Assembly (NCBI GenBank): GCA_009667805.1
Contig: CM019065.1
Coordinates: 14,582,952 to 14,646,951 of the forward strand
Length of the DNA stretch: 64,000 nucleotides
Direction of reading: 5' to 3'
Origin: Leptobrachium leishanense
Taxonomy: Eukaryota; Chordata; Amphibia; Anura; Megophryidae
How positions within the stretch are numbered: the first letter of the stretch is position 1; each line of letters begins with the position of its first letter. The notes beneath the pieces are model-generated. The model made no database searches. It was not told where the DNA came from and saw only the letters and a program-made list of their open reading frames with translations. Shown piece after piece: positions 37,093 through 50,100 of this stretch. Both the position numbers and the translations under genes were made by a program.

Positions 37093-38339
37093 ATAGAAAG
37101 ACAGAGTATAGGAGAGAGAATGGTAAAGGAATGAACCAGTGAAGGCACCAGTGTAGACAGGGGAGATGGCGGTTGGGCGAAAATATCAAGAATAACAGCG
37201 GGAAAGATGAATTTTGGGACTTTTTAGATTGATTAGAGATTACCATAATTTTGATATTTATAAAAACCTGAATATGTTCATCTTCCGGCTCACTTGTCCT
37301 GTTTTGGTGGGAAGGTTGAAGTCATTGTCAGAGCATCATCCCCAAATCAAGATATGCTGCTCAGTCTGTCTTGCACCTGTTCTAGCTCTTAAAGAGTGGT
37401 TTGAGTAGCAATGTGTGGAGGAATTAAAGACAGACATGATGGCAAAGAAATGCTCTTCACAACCTGGATTCTAGACAATTAAACCCTCCATGGACAATAA
37501 ACTGATCCCTGAGAATTCCCAAAGATTGAAAGTGGAACTCTGAAAATTTCCCAATGGTTGGGTTGAAAAGGTTGCCTGAAATTCTTGCCTAACCCTAGCC
37601 AAAAAAGTGAACGATGCTCCATTGTCCTTCGGCCATTGAAAGCAAATTAACTGACTTTCCCCAACGATACCGGATAACTCGGAGTCTGTACATCAATAAG
37701 GAGCCTTGCATTGGGTGACCATGCCAAATCTTTCATCGCTGTATGCTCTGTACGAGGCGAAAACCCTATTTAACGGATTATTTCAAGTAAACTTGGGGTG
37801 AGACCAGAGCTGGAGGGAACGACGGGTCAATAATTAACTGGGTACTGTTAATTGTCTCATGGACTTTGGCTTCACGCCTGATAATGACCTCAGTATTTTG
37901 TTAAAACAACGCTCTTTGTTAAAAGGGAAAATAATCTGTCAGATACTCCCACTGCCAAATGGAGATGTCAACAGAATGAGGAAACGCAGCCGAGCAGGGG
38001 AAACGAGAAGCCGGAGGATTAAGGTTAAACTGGGCCTATCAACCTGAATGCCTTGACATTTCCCGGCCTTTGATCTGAGCGTGTGGTTTGGGATGCGGCC
38101 AGCCAAAACATTAGAAGATCCTGTTGAGGTGGAAGAGCGTGTAGTAGGTCTATTGTCTTGTGACTGGGAGGAGGATTTACCGCTTGGTAACGGGGCAATG
38201 AAAGGAAAATTCATTTCAGAGGTTGGATTCGAAGGTAGACCTGGGCCTGACTCTCCACCCCTCACCAGAATGAAATCTTAAAAGTTATGAAGGGGTTTAA
38301 TATAGATTTCCTTTTCTTTATCATGAGTTTTATATATAA
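37093..38339. other. Unassigned
   Basis: No gene recognised. Confidence 0.4.
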
Positions 38340-39830
38340 AAGGCTGTCGGTCCATATTGCTGTATGAGGACTCGACAGGGAGTTCTAGGCGTCAACGTGT
38401 TCAACTCCGAGATTTACCATAGGACGGAACAAGCCTCGCTCACAAAACCTTGTTACTGGAAAGGAACTTGTTCTATAGCCATCTTTGCCAGAAGAGTACG
38501 TATCTCCATCTGAATAAGGGAAAATTCCTCTAGGTAGAAGTGGATTCAGTTGGAAGTCATTTTGTGTTGGAACAGAAAAAAACCTATTACATAACCCCTG
38601 ACCATTTGTAGGACCCAAGGGTCTGATGTTGTATGTGACCATTTGTGGAAATAATGCTGTATGCTGCCACCTACTAATTGCTTGGGGTAAAAGGAGGGGG
38701 AAGGAAGCATACTTACCAGATAATCCCGGTTGGAAGGAACTCCTGTCCACGGCAGGTTCCGGAGCACTGTTGCGGATAGGGGTGTCCGTGCTGGGATGGT
38801 AGGTAACACTGGGTGGAGGTAGTGTTAGGGGGTTGGATTTCGTGGCAGAGTTAACAGGGGCCTGGCCGGACAGTCTGCCCCTTCGGCTGCTGGCCCTGCC
38901 AAAACCTCTAATGGATGGCTAGAGAAGCCAAATTAGGATTGATGCAGAGCAAGATGGACTTTACACGGAAGGGGCAGCGTTGGCCAGGAGGTGGGGAACA
39001 TAAGGTGCGTCACCTGTAAGGTAGGCATTTACTATCATCTCCAGCATTTGGGCAAATGGTCCTATAGCATCCAGCAACTTGCTTTTGTAGTAGAAAGAAA
39101 AATCCTTTCTGCGCTGGTATCCGCTAAAATTGACCATAGTGTCCTCCACCTCCAGAGTCCGACATATCTTAGTAACAGGGGTGGGGCAAGGACACTCTGA
39201 GTGCATATTATAGTGTTGTTTTGCAGTCTGTGTGTGGTGGGGGCAGACGTTTAGTGAGGCATTAGTCCACCTTAGCAGAGAGTATTCATTCAGCCCATCT
39301 AGGGTGTTTTAGTTTGTCTGCATTGAAGCAATTGTCGCTGATTGCTCTCGCTCCAGACTCTTGTGGGTTCAAAGCATCCGTAGAGGCTGGTCCACAAGGA
39401 GCAGGCCCACCTCAGGAATCCGCGGTTTCATCATCAGAATTATCAGAGATTTTAAGAATCACTTTTCTGAAGGAGCCCCATTCCTTGCTTATTTCCAGGA
39501 CCTCGCACGCTTTTCCCCACGAGGTGGGGGATCTGTTGCGGGGCCTTCCCTCGCGTTCTTGTATGGGGGTAACACCACATCATCTGCCATTGGATAAGAT
39601 GGCTTGGCATTATGTTTAGATTTTGTCACAGCCTTCACTGATCTCCCCAGTAAAGCAGCCAGGGGAGCAGAGGCTGAGGTAGATGGAGCAGTGTCTGGCA
39701 TAGAAGCCTTTTGGCCGAGAAATGTTGAACGGCCAACAGGGGTCAACAGAGGCACATCGCGGGAACCAGAGCGGGCATGAGTGAATCTCAACATGATCGC
39801 ATCTGAGTACACTCAAGCCCAGCCCAGAGA
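38340..39830 (-). pseudogene. DIRS-type retrotransposon remnant (ORF1 and start of RT)
   Basis: On the minus strand several frames must be joined. Upstream (about 39830-38900) there is a gag-like ORF1: PSYPMADDVVLPPY, then LKHPRWAE, SECPCPTPVTKICRTLEVED, KLLDAIGPFAQMLEMIVNAY and SILLCINPNLASLA. About 38660-38350 follows with the RT start: LVGGSIQHYFHKWSHTTSDP, WVLQMVRGY, MEIRTLLAKMAIEQVPF and GFVSEACSVLW. The SDPWVL..V..GY and EI..LL.K.AIE.VPF phrases are characteristic of DIRS reverse transcriptases. Stops and frameshifts show it is dead. RNase H, methylase and tyrosine recombinase parts are absent. Confidence 0.8.
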
Positions 39831-41429
39831 GGAAAAGGCAGAGCAGTTCCCGCATCACCGGCCCTTGCGAGACAAGCCGCGACCATCGGAACACCCGTTT
39901 CTGGGAAGATTCCACAGACGCATCGACGTGCGGCTGAAAGAAGTCAGATAGGAAGCTGTGCTGACCCGCGGAACCGACGACCACAGCCGAAAGCACAACA
40001 ACAGGGCGTAAACCCCACACAAAAAGTAATGCTAGGCAATACTAGGGATAAAAATAATTTAACAGTACTGCAAGTGGAGAATGTATACTTATTTTATGAC
40101 TGGGAGCAAGAAAGAGGAATTAGGGCTCTTGGCATGTACCTTTCTAGGGTTGGGTTACCTTGGATACGGCCTGTACCATTGTGTTCATGTCAGAAGTCTT
40201 ACTGTATTGTGTAATGACATTTTTTGCCTTTTGCTGCTGGGAGTTGCAACAGAGATTCGGCATATATACGATTCGCCTACAGGTCTTGATTTAAAAGTAA
40301 ATTTAATGCCACAATGTTGCGGTGCTTACGGTTTTATGCTCCAGATCTGCACTGCGGTTGTTGTCAAGAGGAGATGACATAATTGCAAATCTCCAGTTCT
40401 CATGGTGGGAATCTAGAGCAGACCAGTGCCGATGGTCAATATGTAAGGCAGAGATTTCTCCAGAGAGTCCTTGTACCTCCTCTTTGGTGCCCCTCTATAT
40501 TGGGGTGACCAGTAGCGAGTTTGTTGTACAGCACAACCTTGGGTAAGCAATGATCTTCCAGCCGGCCGATGTGCAAGAGCAGCTGCGTCTTCAAAAGCAT
40601 GACTTCAGTGCCGATAACCTCTGCCCGTCTGAGGACGTCAGTGTTGGTAATGATGTCATTCCAGTGGATGTCATGTATAGTGCAGAGGTAGCATGGGTGG
40701 AAGTGCTCATGGAGTCTTAGGTGGTGGCAGAAGGTAATCCACGACTGAGCCATACAGTAGAGTGGCAGCTCTGGTGGAAGCAGTCATGGAGACTTAGGTG
40801 GTGGCAGAAGATAAACCACGACCCTGGCATACAGGAGAGTGTGCAGTAAGATTGTGTCGCTCTTCAGGTGATTTTTTTGTTCCAGACGCTCTTGTACAGT
40901 CTATGAAACACAAGGTTTGTCTTTGATAGTTCCTTCTGATGAGATGGTGATCCTAAAAGGTAGTTGAACTCATGGACTACACCACACACACACATTTTTC
41001 CTGGATAGTCCCACAAGGTTTTAATTCATGCTTCATCCTTTGTAGCAAAAATAAATCTCTAGTTGAAGGACACAAGCATCAGAAATAAACATGGGAGCCG
41101 ACGACCCCCCCCCCCCCCACACCAATCCTTGACAAAGCCGGCTGTGCAGAGGACAAAAACCAACTCATTTTATTACATAAAGGAATTAGGCATTTAGTAT
41201 CAAAGTGCCGATCACAAATACACAAAAAATACTAATTCCAGGAGTAAAAGTCAACTAAAATAATAAAAAAAAAAACCACAATATCCCGCCTCTCCCCCCC
41301 CCAAAGTCTTTAAAGCAATCCCTTGAGAGAGCGGGACCGATCGATCGAGGATCAGAGATTCTATCCATTATGTATCAATCCGCCGAGATAACGGCCGACA
41401 TAAAAGGTGGAATTTACGGTTTGGCTTTC
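39831..41429. other. Unassigned; a tandem CTTAGGTGGTGGCAGAAG pair and a C-run
   Basis: GAGNCTTAGGTGGTGGCAGAAG occurs at about 40711 and 40789. A run of C lies at 41107-41119. No gene was supported. Confidence 0.4.
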
Positions 41430-41530
41430 GCTGTGTCCCAGTTAGTGACACCGCACTCAGGAGCAACACTGAGTGAGACCGGGTTATAGGAGCTCTACAG
41501 TCAGAGCACTAACTACTGAGACATCTTAAA
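41430..41530 (-). other. tRNA-like sequence, possible SINE head
   Basis: The minus strand reads GATGTCTCAGTAGTTAGTGC TCTGACTG.., close to a tRNA D-arm/A-box (TAGCTCAGT-GGTTAGAGC). A possible weak B-box lies 30-40 bases later (CCGGTCTCACTC). The cloverleaf is not convincing, so it is more likely a tRNA-derived SINE or pseudogene than a functional tRNA. Confidence 0.25.
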
Positions 41531-41764
41531 AAGAAATGGTACGTATCGGACGCAGAATACAGGATCGAGAGGGGGGGGGCACACATTTCTTCTTTATGAC
41601 TTTTATGCCACATCCAGGAAGAGATGGCAGATCCTTGGCGTGTTTACAAACAATCTTTGCTAGGGAAGAGAGAGGGAGTACTAACTTGTGTGCTTGTGAA
41701 AAACACTCATTTGACTTGTGGTGGAGGGGAAAAAAAAAAGATTAAAAGCCTTGTTCACTTCTAT

Positions 41765-41915
41765 GATTTTGGTCAGTTTAGCATCAAGACCTGAGGAAGA
41801 GCGGTACTCTCTCTCGAAAGCTTGTCTTTTAAATGTAACGTTAGTCCAATAAAAGGTATCACCATGTACTGCTATACTCGGGATTTTGGCATCTGGACTA
41901 ACACGGCTCTATATA
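41765..41915 (+). repeat. Dispersed repeat tail (AAAGCTTGTCTTTTAAATGT)
   Basis: GACCTGAGGAAGAGCGG, CTCGAAAGCTTGTCTTTT, AACGTTAGTCCAATAAAAGG and TCTGGACTAACACGGCT form a phrase I recognise as a common amphibian/fish repeat end. The family name is uncertain. Tc1 copy 2 inserted in its 3' end. Confidence 0.5.
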
Positions 41916-43521
41916 CAGTTGTGTTCAAAATTATTCAACCCCCAATGCTGTAAAGGGTTTTAGGGAATTTAGTGTACATTTGTAATTGTATTCAGAATGA
42001 AATCCTACAAGGACTTTTTAAAGAACCATATGCAACTAAAATGACATCAATTGGTTTTGTAATACAGTAGTAAATGTTTCTTTTGTGAATTCTTTATTGA
42101 CACAATTATTCAACCCCTTAAAGACCACCACTCTGAAGAACAGAGGTTCATTCAAGTGTGTTCAATCAGGTATTGAAAACACCTGCGGATGTCACGGAGC
42201 AGCAATAAAGCATAATAAGCACCAATTAGGCAGCTTTAAAATGACGGTGATACTCAGCTCCTTCTAGACATTTACTGGTGTGGTTACAAACATGGTGAAG
42301 TCAAGAGAATGGTCCAGGAAGACAAGAGAAGAGGTGATTACTCTTCACAGGAAGGGCAATGGCTATAAGAAGATTGCAAAGATGTTAAACATACCAATAG
42401 AGACCATAGGAAGCATCATTCGCAAATTCAAGGCAAAGGGCACTGTTGAAACGCTACCTGGTCGTGGCAGAAAGAAGATGCTGACTTCGACTGCTGTGCG
42501 CTACCTGAAGCTAGAGTAGAGAAAAGTCCCCGTGTGACTGCTGAGGAACTGAGAAAAGATTTGTCAGATGTGGGTACTGAAGTTTCAGCTCAGACAATAC
42601 GGCGCACACTGCGTAATGAAGGCCTCCATGCCAGAACTCCCAGGCGCACCCCCTTGCTGTCTCCAAAGAATAAGAAGAGTCGACTGCAGTATGCCAAAAG
42701 TCATGTGGACAAACCACAGAAGTTTTGGGATAGTGTTCTGTGGACTGATGAAACAAATTAGAACTGTTTGGGCCCATGGATCAACGCTATGTTTGGAGGA
42801 GGAAGAACAAGGCCTATGAAGAAAAGAACACCTTGCCTACTGTGAAGCATGGCGGGGGGGGTCAATCATGCTTTGGGGCTGTTTTGCTTCTGCAGGTACA
42901 GGGAAGCTTTAGCGTGTGCAAGGTACCATGAATTCTCTTCAGTACCAGGAGATATTGGATGGCAGTCCGTCACAAACCTGAGGCTTGGAAAACGTTGGAC
43001 CTTTCAACAGGACAATGATCCCAAGCATACCTCCAAGTCCACTAGAGCATGGTTGCAGATTAAAGGCTGGAATTTTTGGAGTGGCCATCGCAGTCACCTG
43101 ACTTAAATCCGATTGAGAACCTCTGGTGGGACTTAAAGAAAGCAGTTGCAGTGCGCAAGCCTAAGAATGTGACTGAACTGGAGGCTTTTGCCCATGACGA
43201 ATGGGTGAAGATACCCGTAGATCGCTGCAAGACACTTGTGTCAAGCTATGCTTCACGTTTAAAAGCTGTTATAACTGTAAAAGGATGTTGTACTAAGTAC
43301 TAAGATTGAATGTCACTTGGGGGTTGAATAAAACTGATAATGATGTGAGCACAGAAAAGACATTTGTGGTTATTTCATTATAAATGTTATGTTATATTTG
43401 TCTGACCTACACGTGCCTCTTTGATTTAATTGTAAGCAAGATGACTGAATGATCAAAATCAATGTCAAACTGGCCAAAACACTCAATTTCAGTGGGGGTT
43501 GAATAATTTTGAACACAACTG
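41916..43521 (+). mobile_element. Tc1/mariner element copy 2 (complete, 1606 bp, inactive)
   Basis: Perfect 28-bp terminal repeats (CAGTTGTGTTCAAAATTATT.. on both ends) flanked by TA at 41914-41915 and 43522-43523. The inner repeats are also present. This is the best reference for the uninterrupted structure of the family. The transposase is disabled by several indels. Confidence 0.97.
42292..43303 (+). pseudogene. Tc1 transposase pseudogene, copy 2
   Basis: The start ATG is intact, but the frame breaks at about 42508 (one base lost near TACCTGAAG). It breaks again at about 42755 (AAACAAATTAG lacks one A) and 42855 (extra G in a G-run). CAGCGT has become TAGCGT near 42912, about 11 bases are missing near 42960 and one base near 43072. 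DDE-region words ([11 protein letters not shown]) survive at the end. Confidence 0.95.
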
Positions 43522-43536
43522 TAATATATCTATAAA

Positions 43537-43561
43537 AAACACACACACACACACACACACA
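43537..43561. repeat. (AC)n microsatellite
   Basis: About twelve AC units directly after Tc1 copy 2. Confidence 0.9.
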
Positions 43562-43957
43562 CTAAAGGATCGTTATCTAAAAAGTACAAACAGCGGGATC
43601 TGAAGGAAAATGACAGGAAAAATTTTAAAATATTGCTGCCCTTTCTTCTTTTGATCAACCCAAAAGAAAGAAAAAAAAAAACACCCCACATTTCAGCGCT
43701 CGCTGGAGGAGGCAGAAACCCCATTTACAGAAGGGAAGAAAATAAAATCGAAACAAAACCATACAAGAGTAAGGCCGGTTGGCAAAACGCAAAGTGCGAG
43801 CCTGGATGAAGTGTGGTTCTGTTTTTCCTTTTATAACCCCATACACTAACACAGAACAGAACTTCCAAAAACACAGGTTACACAGCAGATCTCCCGGTGT
43901 TAAAACACACACCAAAACGCGTTATTTTTCAGAAGTTTAAATAACAAAAACATCCTT

Positions 43958-43963
43958 TTTATT
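43958..43963 (-). terminator. Candidate FIS1 polyadenylation signal (AATAAA)
   Basis: Plus-strand TTTATT, i.e. AATAAA on the FIS1 strand, 90 bp past the stop codon. It implies a short 3' UTR of roughly 110-120 nt, which is plausible for FIS1. No transcript data are available here to confirm cleavage. Confidence 0.55.
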
Positions 43964-44052
43964 TCCTGTTAAATTAGTAAAAGTATTTGTTGGACACCGG
44001 GGGGTTAATTGTGCAAAATAAGGCATTCTGTTGGGGTGGGGGGGCACTGCTT

Positions 44053-44147
44053 TTATTTGGCTTTGGAAATTGCTAAACCGATGAGGCCGGCAAGTCCTGC
44101 AACTCCGAGAGCCATCCCGCCGACGATCGCCATGCCGACAAGCCCGT
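44053..44147 (-). CDS. fis1: FIS1 exon 5 (membrane anchor and stop)
   Basis: 95 nt after a TTTTCCAG acceptor. With the carried G it encodes DGLVGMAIVGGMALGV, then AGLAGLIGLAISKAK, and TAA at 44055-44053. The Gly/Ala/Leu-rich stretch of about 25 residues is the tail anchor; the short basic tail is the known outer-membrane targeting signal of this family. A candidate polyadenylation signal lies about 90 bp downstream. Confidence 0.96.
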
Positions 44148-47100
44148 CTGGAAAAGCAAAAAAGACAACATTTACAATGTGACCAACAGCAAAACAAGCT
44201 CAAAAATCCTTGTGAAGTCCCTGGAAAGCCTGTCCTGGGCACGTTGTAAAAGGCGCGGGCCGGAGGGCGCAGCCTCAAGAGGGAGCGGCGCAGGGCGGAG
44301 GGCGCAGCCTCAAGAGGGAGCGGCGCAGGCCGGAGGGCGCAGCCTCAAGAGGGAGCGGCGCAGGCCGGAGGGCGCAGCCTCAAGAGGGAGCGGCGCAGGC
44401 CGGAGGGCGCAGCCTCAAGAGGGAGCGGCGCAGGCCGGAGGGCGCAGCCTCAAGAGGGAGCGGCGCAGGCCGGAGGGCGCAGCCTCAAGAGGGAGCGGCG
44501 CAGGCCGGAGGGCGCAGCCTCAAGAGGGAGCGGCGCAGGCCGGAGGGCGCAGCCTCAAGAGGGAGCGGCGCAGGCCGGAGGGCGCAGCCTCAACGGGCGA
44601 AGGGCCTGTGCATGAGGTGTCTATGCTGAAACATGGTGGGGTGACGAAGCAAAGTGAGGGTTTACTCTATATCCACACTCCCAAACGTAGGAGCCAGAGG
44701 AAAAAGCAACAGCCAAAGGAACGCGACTCGAAATACAGACTGAAGGGAACATCAGCTGGGGGTGTTGCATTTGTAGGAGTCAGATGTTATCTTGTGCGCC
44801 CCACCTTTCTGCATGGTTTTCTCGATGACCTTCTCCAGTTCCTTGGCCTGTGAGTTGGTCGGTTCTTTCTTTAGGAGAGTCCGGACGTACCTCAGGGCTT
44901 CCTCATATTCCTGGGAAAGTGAGGAGAGTTAACAAACGTGTGAAACTACGGACATATTAGCCAGTGACTGCCACATACGGGGGGGGGGGGGGGGTGCCCG
45001 CCCCGGGTTAAAATATGTCAGTAGATATTGTCTATTTAACCTGAACGAGTCATGTGATGAGCGACCCAACAATACAAGACGAGTAAAGTCAAACACACAG
45101 CTAATAAAACAATGTGTAAGAAGCGCCGGAACCAAAACACTGGAATAATCAGAATTCCTTCTTTAGTCGTTAAATAATTGGGCAGATCCTGCCGGCCGCC
45201 TCCCAACAATTATGTTTTACATTTATTTTTATTGATTTTATTCACCTTTTCTCGCTCACCGCTCTCTGCTCCGCCTCTTGGGCTCAGATTCCAAAATCCA
45301 GAAGTCCCTGAAGATTTTCTGAGCAGTTTGTGCTCCTATGCAAGCGAAGTGTACTAACTGCAAACTGCGCAGCGCTACGGGACTCGCACACTTTACATAC
45401 ACAAGATACATCTGTGCAGAGCGATAGATCGGAGCTGCACGCGCATGCACAGATCTGATACATCGCTGCGCTCGCAGAGAACGCTCGCTACAGCGATTGG
45501 TCTCAAGGTGACATCAGATGCTGTGTGTGACATCACTAGTGACTGGCAGCCGGGAAATTCAAAACCCTGGCTGCTGGTGACATGGGGGGGCGGGGGGTGT
45601 TCATTTTATCAATTCCATTTCACTGAAACTACGATGAGTTCACTATTCACCGTAGGGTCACTCTAGTGTGAAGCCTCATGAAAAATTTGGCAATTAGGGA
45701 TGCACCGATACCACTTTTTTTAAGACCGAGTACCGATACTTTTATGTCATGTGGCCACTTTCCAATAAGAACAGACATCATATAAAAATGCCCCCAGCTC
45801 ACATGTATATACCCCCCTCCAGATAGAGATATATATTACAGAATGCCCCCAGCTCTCATGGATATATCTCCCCCCCGAGATATATATCGTGATTGGCAGT
45901 GCAAAGACTTTGCCGGCGGTGCTCGGGAAGGTAAGTATGAACTCGATGAGCTGCAGGGGCCTGTCCGCATGCCGATGGCGGCTGTCCGAATGCTCTATCG
46001 GCATTCGGACAGCCGCCCCAGCCCCTCGGATGCCGGCTCAAGGTATCGGGGGAATATCGGGGGCACTGCATGAGTACCAAGTACTCCTGCAGTACCCGGT
46101 ATCGGTGCAACCCTATTGGCAATGCTGAAAAGCACTGAACGGCAAAAAACAAAAACACTAAATTGAGAAATGAAATGGGTGTTTAAAATGCATTAAATAA
46201 GAAAAAAACGCTGCTTTTAATAAATAAAAAAGGCCTACAAAAAAAAAAGAGTTTTAAAAACATTGACACAAATTCACAAATAAAAAGCCTTTTGCTGAAA
46301 ATGAAGCCTTTTTTCCCCATTGATTCCTATGGGATTCGCCTGTTTAAACCTGTCAAGCGGAAATCACTGAAAATCTGGACATTTCGCCAACATGTCGGTG
46401 CAGTGCGGCGTCCTATGAATAGATTAACCATTACTTCTCTATGGAACAATTTCACTGTCGCCAAAGTTTGCCGGATTGCAGTGATTTCACTGTCGGTTCG
46501 CCAGTATTTGGTGAATTGACAGTATAGGGAACAGACGCACTGGCCGGAAATTGCAATGCGCGGGGAAATTCACTGTTTACTGCCAAGTTCAATGAATCCT
46601 TTCTGGTAAAATACTTTGCGAATAAGTTGGGTGAACAGTGAATAACCCGTGAAGTGGTCAGGATCAGTGGCGCGTTCCTGTAAAGGTGCATCACATGTTC
46701 GGTGGAGGAGGATCTGGTGCCTCCACACAAAGCACGACGGGCTACAAGACGGGCATCCACACGTCACGTCCGACTGACTGAGCGAGACTGTCAAGGCCGG
46801 GGTCAGACGAGCGTTTTTAAGAGCGGAAGGAATGTCAGTGAGAGTGGACGTTCCTTCCACTCTGACACTCGTCAGGTCGACACGGTGAGCGCAGTTAGTG
46901 CGCTCAGCGCTGCAAGGCACGATCCTCCTACGGAGCGTCGTGCTTTTGCAGCCCCGTCAAACGCACGTCTATCGTTTTGACAGGGAGGCTTTCTGCACAG
47001 ACGCTTGTAGCGCGCGCTACAGCATGTGACCGGCCCCGTCGAGGAGTCACAACGCTGTGACAGACGCAGGAGGGGGGGGGGGCACGTCAGTACAGGAGCA

Positions 47101-50100
47101 CCTAGTGCGCTTGTCTCACCCCGGCCTAAATAGAAAATGCATTCAGGGGGTTAGTCTCAAAGCGCCAGTAATTGCCGTTGCTGCAACCGCGACAAACCTC
47201 AGCATTTCCCCAAGTGAAAGTCAAAGAGTGGCAGGAGGAGATTCATTAATGAAGCTCCCGGCGTGGTTTGAATTTTTCTTTGCGAAGAGAAGTTTGTCAC
47301 AGCTGCAGCAACAGCAAACACCGGCGCTTTGTGACCGACCACCTCAACGATAACACGAAGATACGCAGAAGAGGCTCCGCCCCCTGCTCACCTTTAACCT
47401 GTAATGTGCCGTGGACAGATAGAAGAGATAATCTCGCTTCTCATCCGAGATGGCCTTTGGTAAAAGATCTGCAGGAAAAACAAAAGACATAAAACACAGT
47501 AAGATGGGAACCATGTGAGCAGAGCCAGCGGGAACCATGTGAGCAGAGCCAGCGGGAAGCAAAGCCTGATCAGATAAATCTGAGTCAATACGAGACGCAG
47601 CCCGCCCCCAGCCCGCCCTCCCCCGGCAGCCCGCGCTCCCCCGGCAGCCCGCCCCCAGCCAGCGCTCCCCCGCAGCCCGCCCCCAGCCAGCGCTCCCCCG
47701 GCAGCCCGCGCTCCCCCGGCAGCCCGCCCCCAGCCAGCGCTCCCCCGGCAGCCCGCCCCCAGCCAGCGCTCCCCCGGCAGCCCGCCCCCAGCCAGCGCTC
47801 CCCCGGCAGCCCGCGCACTAAATGTCATAATCTGCATCTGAAAGAAGCGCTATGAACAAAACTAAAGCAAGGCAGAAGGGAGGGCTTGAAAATGACACTG
47901 TAGCTCTTCCCTGGAGCCCTGCCCCACCTGCTCGCGCCTCCCCAGGAGCCCGGCCACCATATTTATATACCCCCTACGTTCTGCAAGAAATCGACGTTTC
48001 TTTAGCGAACACTTTTCTGCACGGCTATAAATTGAACCTTACACGGCATCCAGCATCCCCGTCTGTTCAGAAAATCTGGGAGTCATTTACAAACACTCAT
48101 GAGTCTGTAGGGTGTCTTAGCTCAGCCTCAGCTCGGGGGAGGGGGTGTTTCCTGTGGCGCAGCCATAAATCCCTCCCCAAGGAAACACATCATGCGGCAT
48201 GCTGCAGCACAGAGAGCAAACAGGAAGCTCCGGGAGATTGCTTTCAAAAAGGTTTTTTGAAGGAACTCTCCATTTGTCAGCAGTTTTGGTGAACGCAAAC
48301 TATGGGTAGATTTGGGAGAACTTTCAAAATGAAGTGAAGCCGTTTTAGGCGCGATTGGTGCATTTTAAGGGGTTAATTAACATTTAAGAGATTTTGAAAG
48401 ATCTGGAGGCCGTGTATTCAGCATCCTATTAAACGGGGGGGGGGTGACACATGGTTACGGCTGTGACGCCTGAGAGCCCCTCACAAAGTGCTCTTCAACT
48501 CATGAATGGTTCCTATTGGCAGGACGTGCGCTTTTCATTGTGGACAGGCAGGACTCACCTTCCAGCAGCACCACTCCTTTGCGGATGTCATCCATGTACC
48601 TGCTGCGAATCAGACACCAGCCATACTCAAACTGCGTGCCCTTTGTGATGGTGCCGGAGGACAACTCGGCCAGGTACTTCTTCTCAAAGCGCTGAAAGGA
48701 GAACGTGATGGTCAGTATACAACAAAGCGAGGCACGCAGGATGAATCGCACGTCAATGTACACAGACCAACAGGTGGAAGGGTGGAGGAGAAAAACACAC
48801 ACACACCTAATTCTGCAGCAAATATCCCACTAGAATGCCCACACGGCACACCTGCCATAAACCCACTAGAACGCGTGGCTCCCATAAAATCCTCTAGAGC
48901 AGTGTTTCCCAAACCTGTCCACAGGTCCCCCTAACAGGCCAGGTTTGCAGGATATGTGAAGCACAGCACAGGTGATATGATTTGCTGCTCAGTGATTGCA
49001 GGATTCAGTCAGCATTTCCCCCAAGGGAATCTGCAAAATCTGGCCTGTTAGGGGGACCTGAGGACAGGTTTGGAAAACACTGATATAAAGGGGTTAATCA
49101 GAGTGCACCGATATGACACCAACATGTCGGTGCTCTCTCATTCACCGCAATTCTGCATTAACAGCAGGGTCCCCGAACGCAACTAAACGGTCGCAAAACT
49201 GTCAAACTGAATAAACTAAAAATCACTGTAAAATTTAAAAAAAAAAAAATGCCAAATGCATCAGTCGAATCGATCCGAATAAAGTCGCCGACCCGCCGAA
49301 CAGACCGAAGAGAATCCTTAAAACCTGGCCAGTTTGAGGGACCCGAGGAGCGGGTTTGAGAAACACTGCTCTGGAACATGACTATCAAACTCTGCCGCCG
49401 CCCCTCCCATGTTTCTGAACTACAGCTCCCATGATTCTCTAACCATCTATTGTAACGAAAGAATCAATACCGGGGGGAGGGGGGGGGGGAGGAAGAGTTT
49501 AACAGAACACCCACACAACTCCCGTGAAACCAACTAGAACGCCCACATGGTGCAGCTTATGAAACCATCACAATTTACACAAAATGCTTTTATGCAAGGT
49601 GGGGCGTCGCAGCGACAGGAGGCAGCGTCGCAGCGACAGGAGGCAGCGTCGCAGCGACAGGAGGCAGCGTCGCGTCACATGACGTATTACAGATTATACA
49701 CACAGTATGCTGGTTTTTGATGCAATTATCCTGCAGGGGCCAAGTTACAGCAAGTGCATGGATACATATATACTAGGGATGCACCGATACCACTTTTTAA
49801 GACCGAGTACGAGTACCGATACTTTTTCTTAAAAGGGACAGGGCACATTTTTTCTAAAACTACGAAAGAATGAATTATTTTTCCATTGCTGAATAGTGAT
49901 TAATAATTATCACTATTCTATTCACTATTCAGCAAAGGGGAAAAAAAATCATTTTGTTTATTCATTCTGTATTCACAGCATGGTCAAAGATGAATGAATA
50001 TTAATTTGCTATAATCACGGTTTATAATAACTGCCCCAGCACTTCGTTTTCCCCCTATCAATTTATTTTCTTTTGTTTAGGCGGTGGGGGGAGACAGGGG

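Noticed and set aside
44179..44853. 224-codon Arg/Gly/Ala-rich frame
   Set aside because: Reads through the 35-bp minisatellite in FIS1 intron 4 and antisense to exon 4.
47394..47837. 147-codon Gly/Ala-rich minus frame
   Set aside because: Minisatellite of intron 2 fused to part of FIS1 exon 3 in the wrong frame.
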